Made by a program: the position numbers and the translations under genes | Assembly (NCBI RefSeq): GCF_028446585.1 | Contig: NZ_JAPFQL010000003.1 | Coordinates: forward strand, 62,001 to 126,000 | DNA: 64,000 nucleotides | Reading direction: 5' to 3' | Source of the DNA: Intrasporangium calvum | Lineage (GTDB): Bacteria; Actinomycetota; Actinomycetes; Actinomycetales; Dermatophilaceae | Shown here: piece after piece, positions 38,705 through 47,388 of the stretch | Layout: every line of letters starts with the position of its first letter | Position numbering within the stretch: position 1 is the first letter of the stretch | The notes under the pieces: model-generated | Seen by the model: the letters and a program-made list of their open reading frames with translations, nothing else | What the model was told of the DNA's origin: nothing | The model's database searches: none

Positions 38705-39268
38705 TCAGTCGTTGACGCGGCCGAGGTACGACCCGTCGCGGGTGTCGACCTTGACGCGGGTGCCGGCCTCGAGGAAGAGCGGCACCTGGATCTGCGCGCC
38801 GGTCTCGAGGGTCGCCGGCTTGGTCCCGCCGGTCGAGCGGTCACCCTGCAGGCCGGGCTCGGTGAAGGTGATCTCGAGGACGACGGACGCCGGGAGCTCG
38901 ACGTAGAGGGGGGCACCCTCGTGGGTCGCGACGATGGCGTTCTGGTTCTCGAGCAGGTAGTTGGCGGCATCGCCCACGACCGCCTGCGACACGTGGAGCT
39001 GGTCGTAGGTGTCGGTGTCCATGAAGACGAAGTCGTCGCCGTCCTTGTAGAGGTACTGCATCGTCCGCTTGTCGACGTTGCTCGTCTCGACCTTGACGCC
39101 CGCGTTGAACGTCTTGTCGACGACCTTGCCGGACAGGACGTTCTTGAGCTTGGTGCGCACGAACGCGGGGCCCTTGCCCGGCTTGACGTGCTGGAACTCG
39201 ACGACGGACCAGAGCTGTCCCTCGAGGTTGAGCACCATGCCGTTCTTCAGGTCGTTGGTCGATGCCAT
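38705..39268 (-). CDS. efp: Elongation factor P
   Basis: 187 residues from the ATG at 39268. EF-P helps ribosomes through polyproline stretches. The tip loop reads [17 protein letters not shown]: Lys is flanked as PGKGP, the form described for actinobacterial EF-P in which the lysine functions unmodified. No lysyl-modifying EpmA/YmfI gene is in the window. The three-domain length is normal, ending [19 protein letters not shown]. The upstream gap holds the dispersed repeat and an 18-bp palindrome. Confidence 0.96.
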   Translation of the reverse strand: MASTNDLKNGMVLNLEGQLWSVVEFQHVKPGKGPAFVRTKLKNVLSGKVVDKTFNAGVKVETSNVDKRTMQYLYKDGDDFVFMDTDTYDQLHVSQAVVGDAANYLLENQNAIVATHEGAPLYVELPASVVLEITFTEPGLQGDRSTGGTKPATLETGAQIQVPLFLEAGTRVKVDTRDGSYLGRVND

Positions 39269-39285
39269 GAGTGAAGTACCACTTT

Positions 39286-39301
39286 CGTATGCCGCTGGGC
39301 T
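39286..39301 (+). repeat. Dispersed repeat copy 9, upstream of efp
   Basis: CGTATGCCGCTGGGCT followed by CGCTCGCGCG, the same extended form as copy 1. It lies 18 bases upstream of the efp start codon. Confidence 0.85.
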
Positions 39302-39307
39302 CGCTCG

Positions 39308-39325
39308 CGCGTGCACGTGCACGCG
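39308..39325. promoter_or_regulatory. 18-bp perfect palindrome upstream of efp
   Basis: CGCGTGCACGTGCACGCG reads the same on both strands. It lies about 40 bases upstream of efp and about 160 bases upstream of the divergent HelD-like gene, and abuts the repeat extension. It may be an operator or simply a short alternating GC/TG tract; no factor is known. The 219-base gap 39269-39487 holds no gene. Confidence 0.4.
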
Positions 39326-39487
39326 GGTGCCCCGGACGTTTGCGTCGGATGTCGGAGAGTTGCCGCGCAAGTCTAGCGGCGCACCGGGGCAGGAACGGAA
39401 TCGCGCGTGCGCGCAGCCGGCTGGGGCGACTAGGCTGGCCCGCCCGTTCCCTGCTCCGTCCGTGTCTGTCCGACGAAAGGCCCGCCC

Positions 39488-41518
39488 GTGTCCTCCCTCG
39501 ACATCGAGCTGGCCCGCGAGCAGGCCCACCTCGATCGCGCGCGCGCCGAGCTGGGCCGGATGCGCGAGGCCGCCGAGGCGCTCGACGCCTCCCGGGCGAG
39601 CGACGCGGTGTCCGCCGAGGTGCTCTCGCGCGTGCTGGCCCGACGGATCCTGTCGCTGCAGGACGACCCGCGGACGACGCTGTTCTTCGGCCGCATCGAC
39701 ACGGCGCCCAGCCCGGAGCACCGGGAGGGCGAGACGTTCCACATCGGCCGGCGGCACGTCTCGGACGGTGCCGGGGATCCCTTGGTCGTCGACTGGCGGG
39801 CGCCGATCTCGGGCGCGTTCTATCGCGCGTCCACCGCCGATCCCATGGGGGTGGTCCGCAGGCGCCGCTTCGGCGTGGACCACGGGCGGCTGACCGCCCT
39901 GGAGGACGAGCACCTGGCGGCCGGGTCGAGCGCGGGGCACAGCGCGCTGCTCGCGGCGGAGATCGAGCGGCCCCGCACCGGTCCGATGCGCGACATCGTC
40001 TCGACGATCCAGCCCGAGCAGGACGAGATCGTGCGCAGCGACGTCGCCACCACGATCTGTGTGCAGGGCGCCCCTGGGACGGGCAAGACCGCGGTCGGGC
40101 TGCACCGGGCCGCCTGGCTGCTCTACTCCTTCCGCGAGCGCCTCGACCGGGCCGGGGTGCTCGTCGTCGGGCCGAACCGGGCCTTCCTCGACCACATCGG
40201 CGCGGTGCTGCCCTCGCTCGGCGAGGTGAGGGTCGGCCACGCCACCATCGAGTCGCTCGTGGGGCACCACGCCCGGCACCGGGCTGAGGACGACACTCCT
40301 GCCGCAGCCCTCAAGGGGGATCCGCGCCTTGCCGAGGTGCTGCGCCGCGCGGTCTGGGCCTCGGTCCGGCGTGCGACCGAGCCGCTCATCGTGCCCCGCG
40401 GCGTGCGCAAGTGGCGCGTGCCCGCCCACGAGGTCCAGGACGTCCTGGACGAGCTGGTGGCTCGCGACGTCCGCTACGAGGCGGCGCGGGCGCTCCTGCC
40501 GCACCGGCTCGCCCACCACGTGCTGCTCGCCATGGAGGCGGCCGGCGACGCACCCGACGACCGGGTCCAGGACGCCGTGGCGAAGTCAGCCGCAGTGCGG
40601 TCCTACGTCGCGGCCGTGTGGCCGGCCCTGGACCCCACCGCCGTCCTGCACCGGCTGTGGTCGGAACCGGAGGCGCTCGCGGCCGCCGCCGAGGAGCTCA
40701 CCGCAGGCGAGCAGGCCCTGCTGCTGTGGTCGCGCCCGCCCCGCACCAAGGGCGCTGCACGGTGGAGCCGGGCCGACCTCGTGCTGCTGGACGAGCTGGC
40801 CGACCTTCTGTCCCGCACACCGAGCCTCGGCCACGTGATCCTCGACGAGGCCCAGGACCTGTCCCCCATGCAGCTGCGGGCCGTGGGCCGGCGCTGCACG
40901 ACCGGCTCGGCGACGGTCCTCGGTGACATCGCCCAGGGCACGACGACATGGGCGACCGGCTCCTGGTCGGAGGCCATGTCCCACCTCGGCAAGCCCGGGC
41001 ACGAGATGGTGGAGCTCGACCGGGGCTTCCGGGTGCCGGGCCGCGTCCTGGATTTCGCGGCCCGCCTGCTCCCCCACATGTCGGAAGGCCTGTCCGCGCC
41101 CCGCTCGGTCCGGGACAACCCGGGTGTGCTGACGCTGCTCCCCGTCCCCGAGACCACGGTCGCTGACCAGCTGGCGCGGCTGCTCGCCGACCGCGCTGAC
41201 GAGCCGGGTTCGACCGGGGTCATCGTGGCCGACGCCGATCTGGACGGCCTGGCGGCTGCACTCGGCGCGCGGGGCCTGTCGCACGGACGGCTGGACGTCG
41301 ACCACGGCGACGACGCCGACCACCCGATCCAGCTGGTCCCCGCGACCGTGGCCAAGGGGCTCGAGTTCGACCGGGTCGTCGTCGTCGAGCCGGCCGCGAT
41401 CGCTGCAGCCGAGCCGGACGAGCGGACCGGGCTGCGTCGCCTCTACGTCGTCCTGACGCGCGCCGTGTCGGAGCTGACGGTGCTCCACGCGGAGCCGCTG
41501 CCCGGCCCGCTGCAGTGA
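39488..41518 (+). CDS. HelD-like UvrD/Rep-type ATPase (RNA polymerase recycling family)
   Basis: 676 residues from a GTG at 39488 with GAAAGG upstream. The N-terminal coiled coil (residues about 5-40: [16 protein letters not shown]) is followed by a small beta domain ([34 protein letters not shown]). Superfamily 1 motifs are Walker [21 protein letters not shown], Walker [18 protein letters not shown] and motif [17 protein letters not shown]. This layout matches actinobacterial HelD proteins that remove stalled RNA polymerase and can confer rifampicin tolerance. It sits where pepQ-type genes are found in mycobacteria, on the opposite strand to its neighbours. Confidence 0.8.
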   Translation: MSSLDIELAREQAHLDRARAELGRMREAAEALDASRASDAVSAEVLSRVLARRILSLQDDPRTTLFFGRIDTAPSPEHREGETFHIGRRHVSDGAGDPLVVDWRAPISGAFYRASTADPMGVVRRRRFGVDHGRLTALEDEHLAAGSSAGHSALLAAEIERPRTGPMRDIVSTIQPEQDEIVRSDVATTICVQGAPGTGKTAVGLHRAAWLLYSFRERLDRAGVLVVGPNRAFLDHIGAVLPSLGEVRVGHATIESLVGHHARHRAEDDTPAAALKGDPRLAEVLRRAVWASVRRATEPLIVPRGVRKWRVPAHEVQDVLDELVARDVRYEAARALLPHRLAHHVLLAMEAAGDAPDDRVQDAVAKSAAVRSYVAAVWPALDPTAVLHRLWSEPEALAAAAEELTAGEQALLLWSRPPRTKGAARWSRADLVLLDELADLLSRTPSLGHVILDEAQDLSPMQLRAVGRRCTTGSATVLGDIAQGTTTWATGSWSEAMSHLGKPGHEMVELDRGFRVPGRVLDFAARLLPHMSEGLSAPRSVRDNPGVLTLLPVPETTVADQLARLLADRADEPGSTGVIVADADLDGLAAALGARGLSHGRLDVDHGDDADHPIQLVPATVAKGLEFDRVVVVEPAAIAAAEPDERTGLRRLYVVLTRAVSELTVLHAEPLPGPLQ

Positions 41519-41534
41519 GCTGCGGGTTCGGACC

Positions 41535-41972
41535 TCAGACGAGGGCGCGCAGGCCGAGCAGGTAGGACTGGAGCCCGAATCCGGCGATGGTCCCCGTCGC
41601 GACCCCGGCGACAACGGACGTGTGCCGGAACTCCTCGCGCGTCGCCGGGTTGGACAGGTGCACCTCGACCAGGGACCGGCCACTGGTCGTCACGATCGCG
41701 CAGGCGTCCCGGACGGCGTAGGAGTAGTGCGTGAAGGCTCCCGGGTTGAGGACGACGTCAGCGCCCACGTCGACGGCTTCGTGGAGCCAGTCGATCAGCT
41801 CGCCCTCGTGGTTCGTCTGCCGGCAGTCGGCGATGAGGCCGAGGTCGCGGGCCTCGCGCTGCACGGCAGCGTGGATGTCATCGAGGGTGTCGGACCCGTA
41901 GACATCGGGCTCGCGGGTCCCGAGCCGGTTGAGGTTGGGGCCCGAGAGGACGTAGACCGTGGGAGCCGTCAT
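41535..41972 (-). CDS. aroQ: 3-dehydroquinate dehydratase, type II
   Basis: 145 residues. It removes water from dehydroquinate in the shikimate pathway. The type II motifs are clear: VLSGPNLNRLGTREPDVYG with the catalytic Tyr, CRQTNHEGELIDWLHEA, VLNPGAFTHYSYAVRDA, and VEVHLSNPATREEFRH with the catalytic His. It is separated from aroB by 262 bases and so may have its own promoter. Confidence 0.95.
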   Translation of the reverse strand: MTAPTVYVLSGPNLNRLGTREPDVYGSDTLDDIHAAVQREARDLGLIADCRQTNHEGELIDWLHEAVDVGADVVLNPGAFTHYSYAVRDACAIVTTSGRSLVEVHLSNPATREEFRHTSVVAGVATGTIAGFGLQSYLLGLRALV

Positions 41973-42234
41973 GGGCGAAGTCTAGTGAGGGCACGCGTCC
42001 GTGAACGGGTCGACGTGGTGACGACGCGTTCCCAGGCTGTCGCCCGCGCCTGCCCGTGGAGCTGCACAGCCGACCCGCGGATCACCCGACCATCCAGGTT
42101 GATCCACACGCGGTCGGGGTGGGCCGCGACCACCAACGTCCGCCATCTGCTGCTCCAGCCAGCGGACAAAGGCTCTGAAACGTCGGCGGCGTCACGCGAG
42201 ACAGGGTTGAAGGTCCCTCGAGTCCCGAGGGGCG
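41973..42234. other. aroB-aroQ gap; no confident gene
   Basis: A minus-strand open frame ends at 41969 overlapping the aroQ start as ATGA, and its last 60 or so codons (WRTLVVAAHPDRVWINLDGR) look moderately protein-like. No good start or ribosome-binding site was found, and upstream it runs into aroB in another frame. A short hairpin CCCTCG-agtcc-CGAGGG at 42215-42231, just after the aroB stop, might end aroB transcription. Confidence 0.4.
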
Positions 42235-43335
42235 TCAGCGGACGGAGACGAGCTCGTACGCTGCTCGGAGCAGTTCCTCCGACGGGCCGGCGAGCCGGGC
42301 CGGCTCCGCCAGGCCGTCGAGGACGACGAAGCGCAGGGTCGAGCCGCGGGCCTTCTTGTCGCGGCTCATCGCGGTGAGCAGCGCCTCGAACCGGTCCGGG
42401 CGGTAGGTCGTGGGCAGGCCGACGGACTCGAGGACGGCTCGATGCCAAGCCACCAGGTCGTCGCCCTCGGGACCCGTGAGGTGGCCGGTCAACCGGGCCA
42501 GCTCGGCGACGTAGACCATTCCGACGCTGATCGCCTCCCCGTGGCGCCAGGAGAACTGCTCGACCTGCTCGATCGCGTGCCCGAACGTGTGGCCGTAGTT
42601 GAGGATCTCGCGGACGGCGTTGTCCTTCAGGTCGACCGCCACGACGTCGGCCTTCACCCGGATGGCCCGCTCGATCAGCTCACGCAGTCGCGGGTTGTCC
42701 GCGCGCCGAGCCGCCGTGGGGTCCTGTGCCACGAGGTCGAGGATCACCGGGTCGGCGATGAAACCGCACTTGATCACCTCGGCGAGCCCACCGACGAAGT
42801 CAGCCTCCGGCAGACTGCGCAGCACGTCGATGTCACAGAGCACACCCACGGGCGGGTGGAAGGCACCGACGAGGTTCTTGCCCTCCTCGGTGTTGATCCC
42901 CGTCTTGCCGCCGACCGCAGCGTCGACCATGCCGAGCAAGGTGGTCGGGACCTGGACGACCTGCACGCCCCGGAGCCAGGTCGCGGCGACGAAGCCGGCG
43001 AGGTCGGTGACCGTCCCCCCGCCGACGCCGACGATGGCGTCGCTGCGGGTGAACCCCGCTCGTCCGAGGCGGCCCCAGAGTGAGGCGGCGACGGTGGACG
43101 TCTTGGCCGACTCCGCGTCGGGCACCTCGGCCGGCTCAGCGGCATACCCCTTGTCGGTGAGCAGCCCGACGACGCGATCGGCGAGGCCCGAGAGCGTCGG
43201 GGGGTGCACGACGAGGACGCGCTCGACACCCTCGCGCAAGAGGTCGGCGACCTGCTCCAGCACACCTCCCCCGATGACGACGTCGTAGTCGGATCCCACC
43301 GGGATCACCGTTGGCGCGGTGGACGCCCCGGTCAT
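42235..43335 (-). CDS. aroB: 3-dehydroquinate synthase
   Basis: 366 residues from ATG at 43335, overlapping the aroK stop as ATGA. It cyclises DAHP using NAD and zinc. Motifs: the nucleotide-binding GVGGGTVTDLAGFVAATWLRG, the metal site region AEVIKCGFIAD, and the zinc histidines in NYGHTFGHAIEQ. The C-terminal SRDKKARGSTLRFVVLDGLA is standard. A sense copy of the dispersed repeat at 43133-43147 encodes YAAEP near residue 65. Confidence 0.95.
   Translation of the reverse strand: MTGASTAPTVIPVGSDYDVVIGGGVLEQVADLLREGVERVLVVHPPTLSGLADRVVGLLTDKGYAAEPAEVPDAESAKTSTVAASLWGRLGRAGFTRSDAIVGVGGGTVTDLAGFVAATWLRGVQVVQVPTTLLGMVDAAVGGKTGINTEEGKNLVGAFHPPVGVLCDIDVLRSLPEADFVGGLAEVIKCGFIADPVILDLVAQDPTAARRADNPRLRELIERAIRVKADVVAVDLKDNAVREILNYGHTFGHAIEQVEQFSWRHGEAISVGMVYVAELARLTGHLTGPEGDDLVAWHRAVLESVGLPTTYRPDRFEALLTAMSRDKKARGSTLRFVVLDGLAEPARLAGPSEELLRAAYELVSVR
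43133..43147 (-). repeat. Dispersed repeat copy 10, inside aroB
   Basis: On the minus strand this reads GTATGCCGCTGAGCC, sense to aroB, encoding GYAAEP. Confidence 0.75.
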
Positions 43336-43853
43336 GCCGGGTCTCCGTCGAGAAGGCCCGCGACCTCGGCGGCGACCTCCTCGGGGCTGCGGCCCGCGGT
43401 GTCGACGCGGTGGGTCGCCACTCGTTCGTAGGTGCTCCGGCGAGCGTTCATCATGGCGACCCACGATGCTCTGGGGTTGACCGTGAGCAGCGGCCGCGAG
43501 CGGTCGAAACCCACCCGCTTGCTCGCGTCGGCGATCCCGACGTCGAGGAAGACGACGAGGTGGCCCTGGAGGGCTGCTTCGGTGCGTGGGTCCATGACCG
43601 CGCCGCCGCCGAGCGCCACGACGCCTCGCTCCTCGGCGAGCGCGCGGGCCACCTCGGTTCGCTCCAGCTCGCGGAAGGCCGGCTCGCCGTCGTCGACGAA
43701 GATGTCGGAGATCGACTTGCCGACGGCCGCCTCGATGGCGGCGTCGGTGTCGTGCAGGCCCGCGCCGAGCCGCTCCGCGAGCGCGCGACCCACGGTCGAC
43801 TTGCCCGCGCCCGGGGGGCCGACGAGGACGACGGCCGGACGCTGTGTCGTCAC
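43332..43853 (-). CDS. aroK: Shikimate kinase
   Basis: 173 residues from a GTG at 43853, overlapping the aroC stop as GTGA (another GTG directly upstream at 43856). It phosphorylates shikimate with ATP. Walker A is [20 protein letters not shown], the DxD region is [17 protein letters not shown], and [15 protein letters not shown] is the GGG shikimate-binding loop. [14 protein letters not shown] is the lid region. Standard order aroC-aroK-aroB. Confidence 0.95.
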   Translation of the reverse strand: MTTQRPAVVLVGPPGAGKSTVGRALAERLGAGLHDTDAAIEAAVGKSISDIFVDDGEPAFRELERTEVARALAEERGVVALGGGAVMDPRTEAALQGHLVVFLDVGIADASKRVGFDRSRPLLTVNPRASWVAMMNARRSTYERVATHRVDTAGRSPEEVAAEVAGLLDGDPA

Positions 43854-45070
43854 CACGTGCGCAGCCCCTCCGGGATCGCCGCGAGGTAGGCAGCGTGGTT
43901 GCGTGCGGTCTCGGGCACCGAGTCGCCGCCGAACTTCTCGAGGCAGGCCTCGGCCAGGACCAGCGCGACCATCGCCTCGGCGACGACGCCCGCCGCCGGC
44001 ACCGCGCACACGTCGGAACGCTGGTGGATCGCCGTCGCCGGCTCACCGGTCGCCACATCGATCGTCGAGAGCGCCCTGGGCACGGTGCTGATCGGCTTCA
44101 TCGCGGCGCGCACCCGCAGCGGCTGGCCGGTGGACATGCCGCCCTCGGTGCCGCCGGCCCGACCGGTGCGGCGGCGGATCGTGCCGTCGACGAGGTCCAT
44201 CTCGTCGTGCGCCTCGGACCCGCGCCGCCGCGCCGTCTCGAAGCCGTCCCCGACCTCGACGCCCTTGATCGCCTGGATGCTCATCAGCGCCGCGGCGAGC
44301 CGGGCATCGAGCTTGCGGTCCCAGTGGACGTGCGAGCCGAGCCCCGGCGGCAGGCCGTAGGCGAGCACCTCCACGACCCCGCCCAGAGTGTCGCCGTCCT
44401 TGCGCGCCGCGTCGACCTCGGCGACCATCGCGGCCGAGCCGGCCTCGTCGAGCGTCCGCACCGGGTCTGCGTCGAGCCGCTGCACGTCGTCCGGAGTCGG
44501 CAGCACGGCGTCGGCTGCGACGGCCGCGGTCCCGATCGACACCGTGTGCGAGACGAGGCGGATGCCGTAGGCCTGCTGGAGGAAGCGCGCGGCGACCTCA
44601 CCCACGGCGACACGCGCGGCCGTCTCGCGGGCCGAGGCCCGCTCCAGGACGGGCCGGGCATCGTCGTGGCCGTACTTCTGCATCCCGACGAGGTCCGCGT
44701 GACCCGGGCGAGGGCGCGTCAGCGGCTTGTTGCGGGCGATCTCCTTCTCGGCGTTGACGTCGTCCGCGGCGGCCAGGTCGTCGGCGCTGACCGGGTCGGG
44801 GCTCATCACCGTCGTCCACTTGGGCCACTCGGAGTTGCCGATGCGGATGGCGACCGGAGAGCCGAGGGTGCGGCCGTGGCGCACTCCCCCGAGGAACTCG
44901 ACCTCGTCCTGCTCGAACTTCATCCGCGCCCCGCGGCCGTAGCCGAGTCGACGCCGGGCCAGGGCTGCCTGCAGGTCCGTCGAGGACACCTCGACCCCTG
45001 CCGGAAGACCTTCGATCATGGCCACGAGTGCGGGTCCGTGCGACTCACCCGCGGTCAACCAACGCAACAT
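43850..45070 (-). CDS. aroC: Chorismate synthase
   Basis: 406 residues. It removes phosphate from EPSP to give chorismate, and needs reduced FMN. The N-terminus [21 protein letters not shown] is diagnostic, and [29 protein letters not shown] and [17 protein letters not shown] are the other family signatures. An NADPH-dependent FMN reductase gene lies next to it upstream (45141-45716), which may or may not serve it. First of the aroC-aroK-aroB unit. Confidence 0.96.
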   Translation of the reverse strand: MLRWLTAGESHGPALVAMIEGLPAGVEVSSTDLQAALARRRLGYGRGARMKFEQDEVEFLGGVRHGRTLGSPVAIRIGNSEWPKWTTVMSPDPVSADDLAAADDVNAEKEIARNKPLTRPRPGHADLVGMQKYGHDDARPVLERASARETAARVAVGEVAARFLQQAYGIRLVSHTVSIGTAAVAADAVLPTPDDVQRLDADPVRTLDEAGSAAMVAEVDAARKDGDTLGGVVEVLAYGLPPGLGSHVHWDRKLDARLAAALMSIQAIKGVEVGDGFETARRRGSEAHDEMDLVDGTIRRRTGRAGGTEGGMSTGQPLRVRAAMKPISTVPRALSTIDVATGEPATAIHQRSDVCAVPAAGVVAEAMVALVLAEACLEKFGGDSVPETARNHAAYLAAIPEGLRTW

Positions 45071-45140
45071 GCGTCGATCCTCCCACGCAGCCGGCGGGCG
45101 CCCGGACGGACGCCCGCCAAGCGGACGAGGAGCGGGGGCC

Positions 45141-45716
45141 TCAGAGCTCGTCGGGTGGGAGGACCGTCAGGACCCGCGTGATGAACTCGTGGAACTCCTG
45201 CATGAAGGTGCGCAGGAAGGCCTCGGTCTCCGGGTCCGAGACCTCCCCGGAGTCGCTGAACACGTCCGGCCTGAACTGGATGTAGGCCTCGACGGCGTTC
45301 ATCAGCGGACTGTTGCAGAAGGCGAGGACCTGCTTGAGGCTCTGCTGCCCCACCGCGGTGCCGATCGCCCCGGGAGACGCACCGATGACCGCGGACGGCT
45401 TGCGGGCGAACGAGTTCTGGCCCCATGGCCGGCTCGCCCAGTCGATGGCGTTCTTCAACGCCCCCGGGATGGACCTGTTGTACTCCGGCGTGACGAAGAG
45501 GACCGCGTCGACCGAGGCGATGGCCTCTTTCAGGGCGCGCCCCTCGGGCGGGAAGTCCGCGTCGTAGTCGTAGCTGTAGAGCGGCAGGTTGCCGATGGGG
45601 ATCTCGGTGAACTCCATGTTCGCGGGCGCCACCCGAAGCAGCGCCTTGGAGAGCGTCCGGTTGATCGATGCCGTGGCCAGGCTTCCGACGAAGTAGCCCA
45701 CCTTCTGCGTGGTCAT
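45141..45716 (-). CDS. NADPH-dependent FMN reductase family protein
   Basis: 191 residues from the ATG at 45716. The FMN phosphate loop region is [18 protein letters not shown] and the second family signature is [20 protein letters not shown]. It is a cytoplasmic flavodoxin-fold enzyme reducing FMN or quinones. It stands between aroC and the prepilin peptidase gene. Chorismate synthase needs reduced FMN, so supply of it is one possible role (inference). Confidence 0.88.
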   Translation of the reverse strand: MTTQKVGYFVGSLATASINRTLSKALLRVAPANMEFTEIPIGNLPLYSYDYDADFPPEGRALKEAIASVDAVLFVTPEYNRSIPGALKNAIDWASRPWGQNSFARKPSAVIGASPGAIGTAVGQQSLKQVLAFCNSPLMNAVEAYIQFRPDVFSDSGEVSDPETEAFLRTFMQEFHEFITRVLTVLPPDEL

Positions 45717-45810
45717 GCTCGTCCCCTTCCGATGGTCGGGTAATGCAGGACCGTGGCCCCCTACCCCGTTGAACGGTGTGGCAACGGGGGGTCGAGTCAG
45801 GACCCGACGA

Positions 45811-46512
45811 TCAGGGGAAGAGCTGCACCTCGGTGACGAGGGCGACGAGGGCCCCGACGAGCATCCACGGGCCGAAGGCGATGTGGTCCTTGCGCGAGCC
45901 GCGTCGCAGCACGATGCGGCCGAGGCCGTAGGCCCCCGACAGCAGGAACGCCGCATAGGTGGCGATGACGGGACCCCACGCGGACAGGTAGCCGGTGGCC
46001 ACGCCGACCAGTCCCGCGAGCGTCACGTCCCCGAGACCGAAGCCACTGCGCAGCAACGCCGCGAGGAGGGCGAGGAGGAAGTAGAGCGTCCACAGGACAG
46101 CCCCCGCGATGATCGCGCGACGGAAGGCTGCCCAGTCACCCGAGGCCAACGAGGCCAGTGCGAGCTGCCCGACGAGCATCGGGTATGCCGGGCGGGTGAG
46201 GCCGTGCGGGAGACGGTGGACATCCGCGTCGACCCACGCCAGCGCCACGCCGACGGCGGCAAGACCGAGGTAGGCCGGAGCGAGGGCGTAGTGGGCGGTG
46301 GGCCCGAACCGCCAGGCGAGCACGCCCCAGAGGAGCGCAAGGCCCGTCGCCACCGCCCACACCGGCAGCCGGGGACCCGGCCCGGTCTCGTGGTCGAGTC
46401 GATAGCCCAGGGTCGCGAGACGGGATCCGAGCAGGTGGCCCACCGCGGCGCCGGCGACGACGAGGGCGGCGACGTACCACCAGGGCGTCGGGGGGAAGTG
46501 GGCCCAGGTCAT
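45811..46512 (-). CDS. Prepilin peptidase (A24 family), short form
   Basis: 233 residues with about six or seven transmembrane segments from the ATG at 46512, which overlaps the aroE stop as ATGA. The A24 aspartates are in AWVDADVHRLPHGLTRPAYP and GFGLGDVTLAGLVGVATGYL. The N-terminal methylase domain with paired cysteines is missing, so it is the short type. It would cleave type IV prepilins at the membrane, but no pilin genes are in the window. This place beside aroE is conserved in actinobacteria, including mycobacteria. Confidence 0.85.
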   Translation of the reverse strand: MTWAHFPPTPWWYVAALVVAGAAVGHLLGSRLATLGYRLDHETGPGPRLPVWAVATGLALLWGVLAWRFGPTAHYALAPAYLGLAAVGVALAWVDADVHRLPHGLTRPAYPMLVGQLALASLASGDWAAFRRAIIAGAVLWTLYFLLALLAALLRSGFGLGDVTLAGLVGVATGYLSAWGPVIATYAAFLLSGAYGLGRIVLRRGSRKDHIAFGPWMLVGALVALVTEVQLFP

Positions 46513-47333
46513 CCGGCGGACCGCTGCGCGAGAGCGGCGGCGAGCGCGGCCCGCATCGCCGCGAGCGGCGCCGGGCGGCCGGTCATGAGCCGGACCTGCT
46601 CGGTCGCCTGGTGCAGGAGCATCGCCGTGCCCTCCTGGATCACCCAGCCAGCCGCAGCGGCCGCCTCCTGCAGCGGCGTCCGCCCGGACCCGTAGACCAC
46701 GTCGAGCAGGACCTGCCCACCCGTCTGCGTGGCAGGCGGAAAGTCGGGCAGCCCACCCACCACGTGCGGCGGGACGGTGCTGATGACGACGTCTGCGGGC
46801 AGCCACTGGCCCATCGACACCTGTGCGACCTCGAGGCCGGCTCGACCGGCCTGGTCGAGGGTCTCGGGCCGGACCCGGTCGCGGACCATGAAGGTGATCC
46901 GGCGGGTGCCGGCGGCGGCGAGCGCCGCGACGGCCGAGCGGGCCGTTGCCCCGCTCCCGAGGAGGAGGGCGTGCGAGGGCGTCAGGCACCCGGCCTCCCG
47001 CAGGGCGACCTGGATGCCGTGGACGTCGGTGTTGTGCGCCGTCCACCCTGCGTCGCTGCGGACCAGGGTGTTGGCGGCCCCCGTCTCTGCGGCGGTGTCG
47101 GTGACCTGGTCGGCTGCCGCGAGGGCCGCCTCCTTGAGCGGCATGGTCAGGGACAGCCCCCGCCACGAGTCGTCCAGCGCTCGGAACGCCTCGTCGAAGC
47201 TCCCCTCGTCGACCTCCCGGCGCTCGTAGGTCCAGTCCGTCAGGCCCAGCGCGGCATAGGCGGCCCGGTGGAGGACCGGCGACAGTGAGTGCGCGATCGG
47301 TGACCCCCACACCGCGCACCGGACGGGCGTCAC
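46509..47333 (-). CDS. aroE: Shikimate dehydrogenase
   Basis: 274 residues from a GTG at 47333 (VTPVRCAVWGSPIAHSLSP); the frame stays open to 47366. It reduces dehydroshikimate with NADPH. Substrate motifs: GSPIAHSLSPVLHRAAY, the catalytic Lys in SLTMPLKEAAL, and NTDVHGIQVALRE with the catalytic Asp. LLLGSGATARSAVAAL is the NADP loop, and EGTAMLLHQATEQVRLMTG the C-terminal signature. It follows mltG. Confidence 0.93.
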   Translation of the reverse strand: MTPVRCAVWGSPIAHSLSPVLHRAAYAALGLTDWTYERREVDEGSFDEAFRALDDSWRGLSLTMPLKEAALAAADQVTDTAAETGAANTLVRSDAGWTAHNTDVHGIQVALREAGCLTPSHALLLGSGATARSAVAALAAAGTRRITFMVRDRVRPETLDQAGRAGLEVAQVSMGQWLPADVVISTVPPHVVGGLPDFPPATQTGGQVLLDVVYGSGRTPLQEAAAAAGWVIQEGTAMLLHQATEQVRLMTGRPAPLAAMRAALAAALAQRSAG

Positions 47334-47388
47334 GGTGTCGGGCCCGTCACCCCGCGGGCACCGCACACCACCGGGCCGGCGGGGTCGC

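Noticed and set aside
46185-46199. Possible further repeat copy (GGTATGCCGGGCGGG) in the prepilin peptidase gene
   Set aside because: It lacks the CGCTG part of the core and is not counted.
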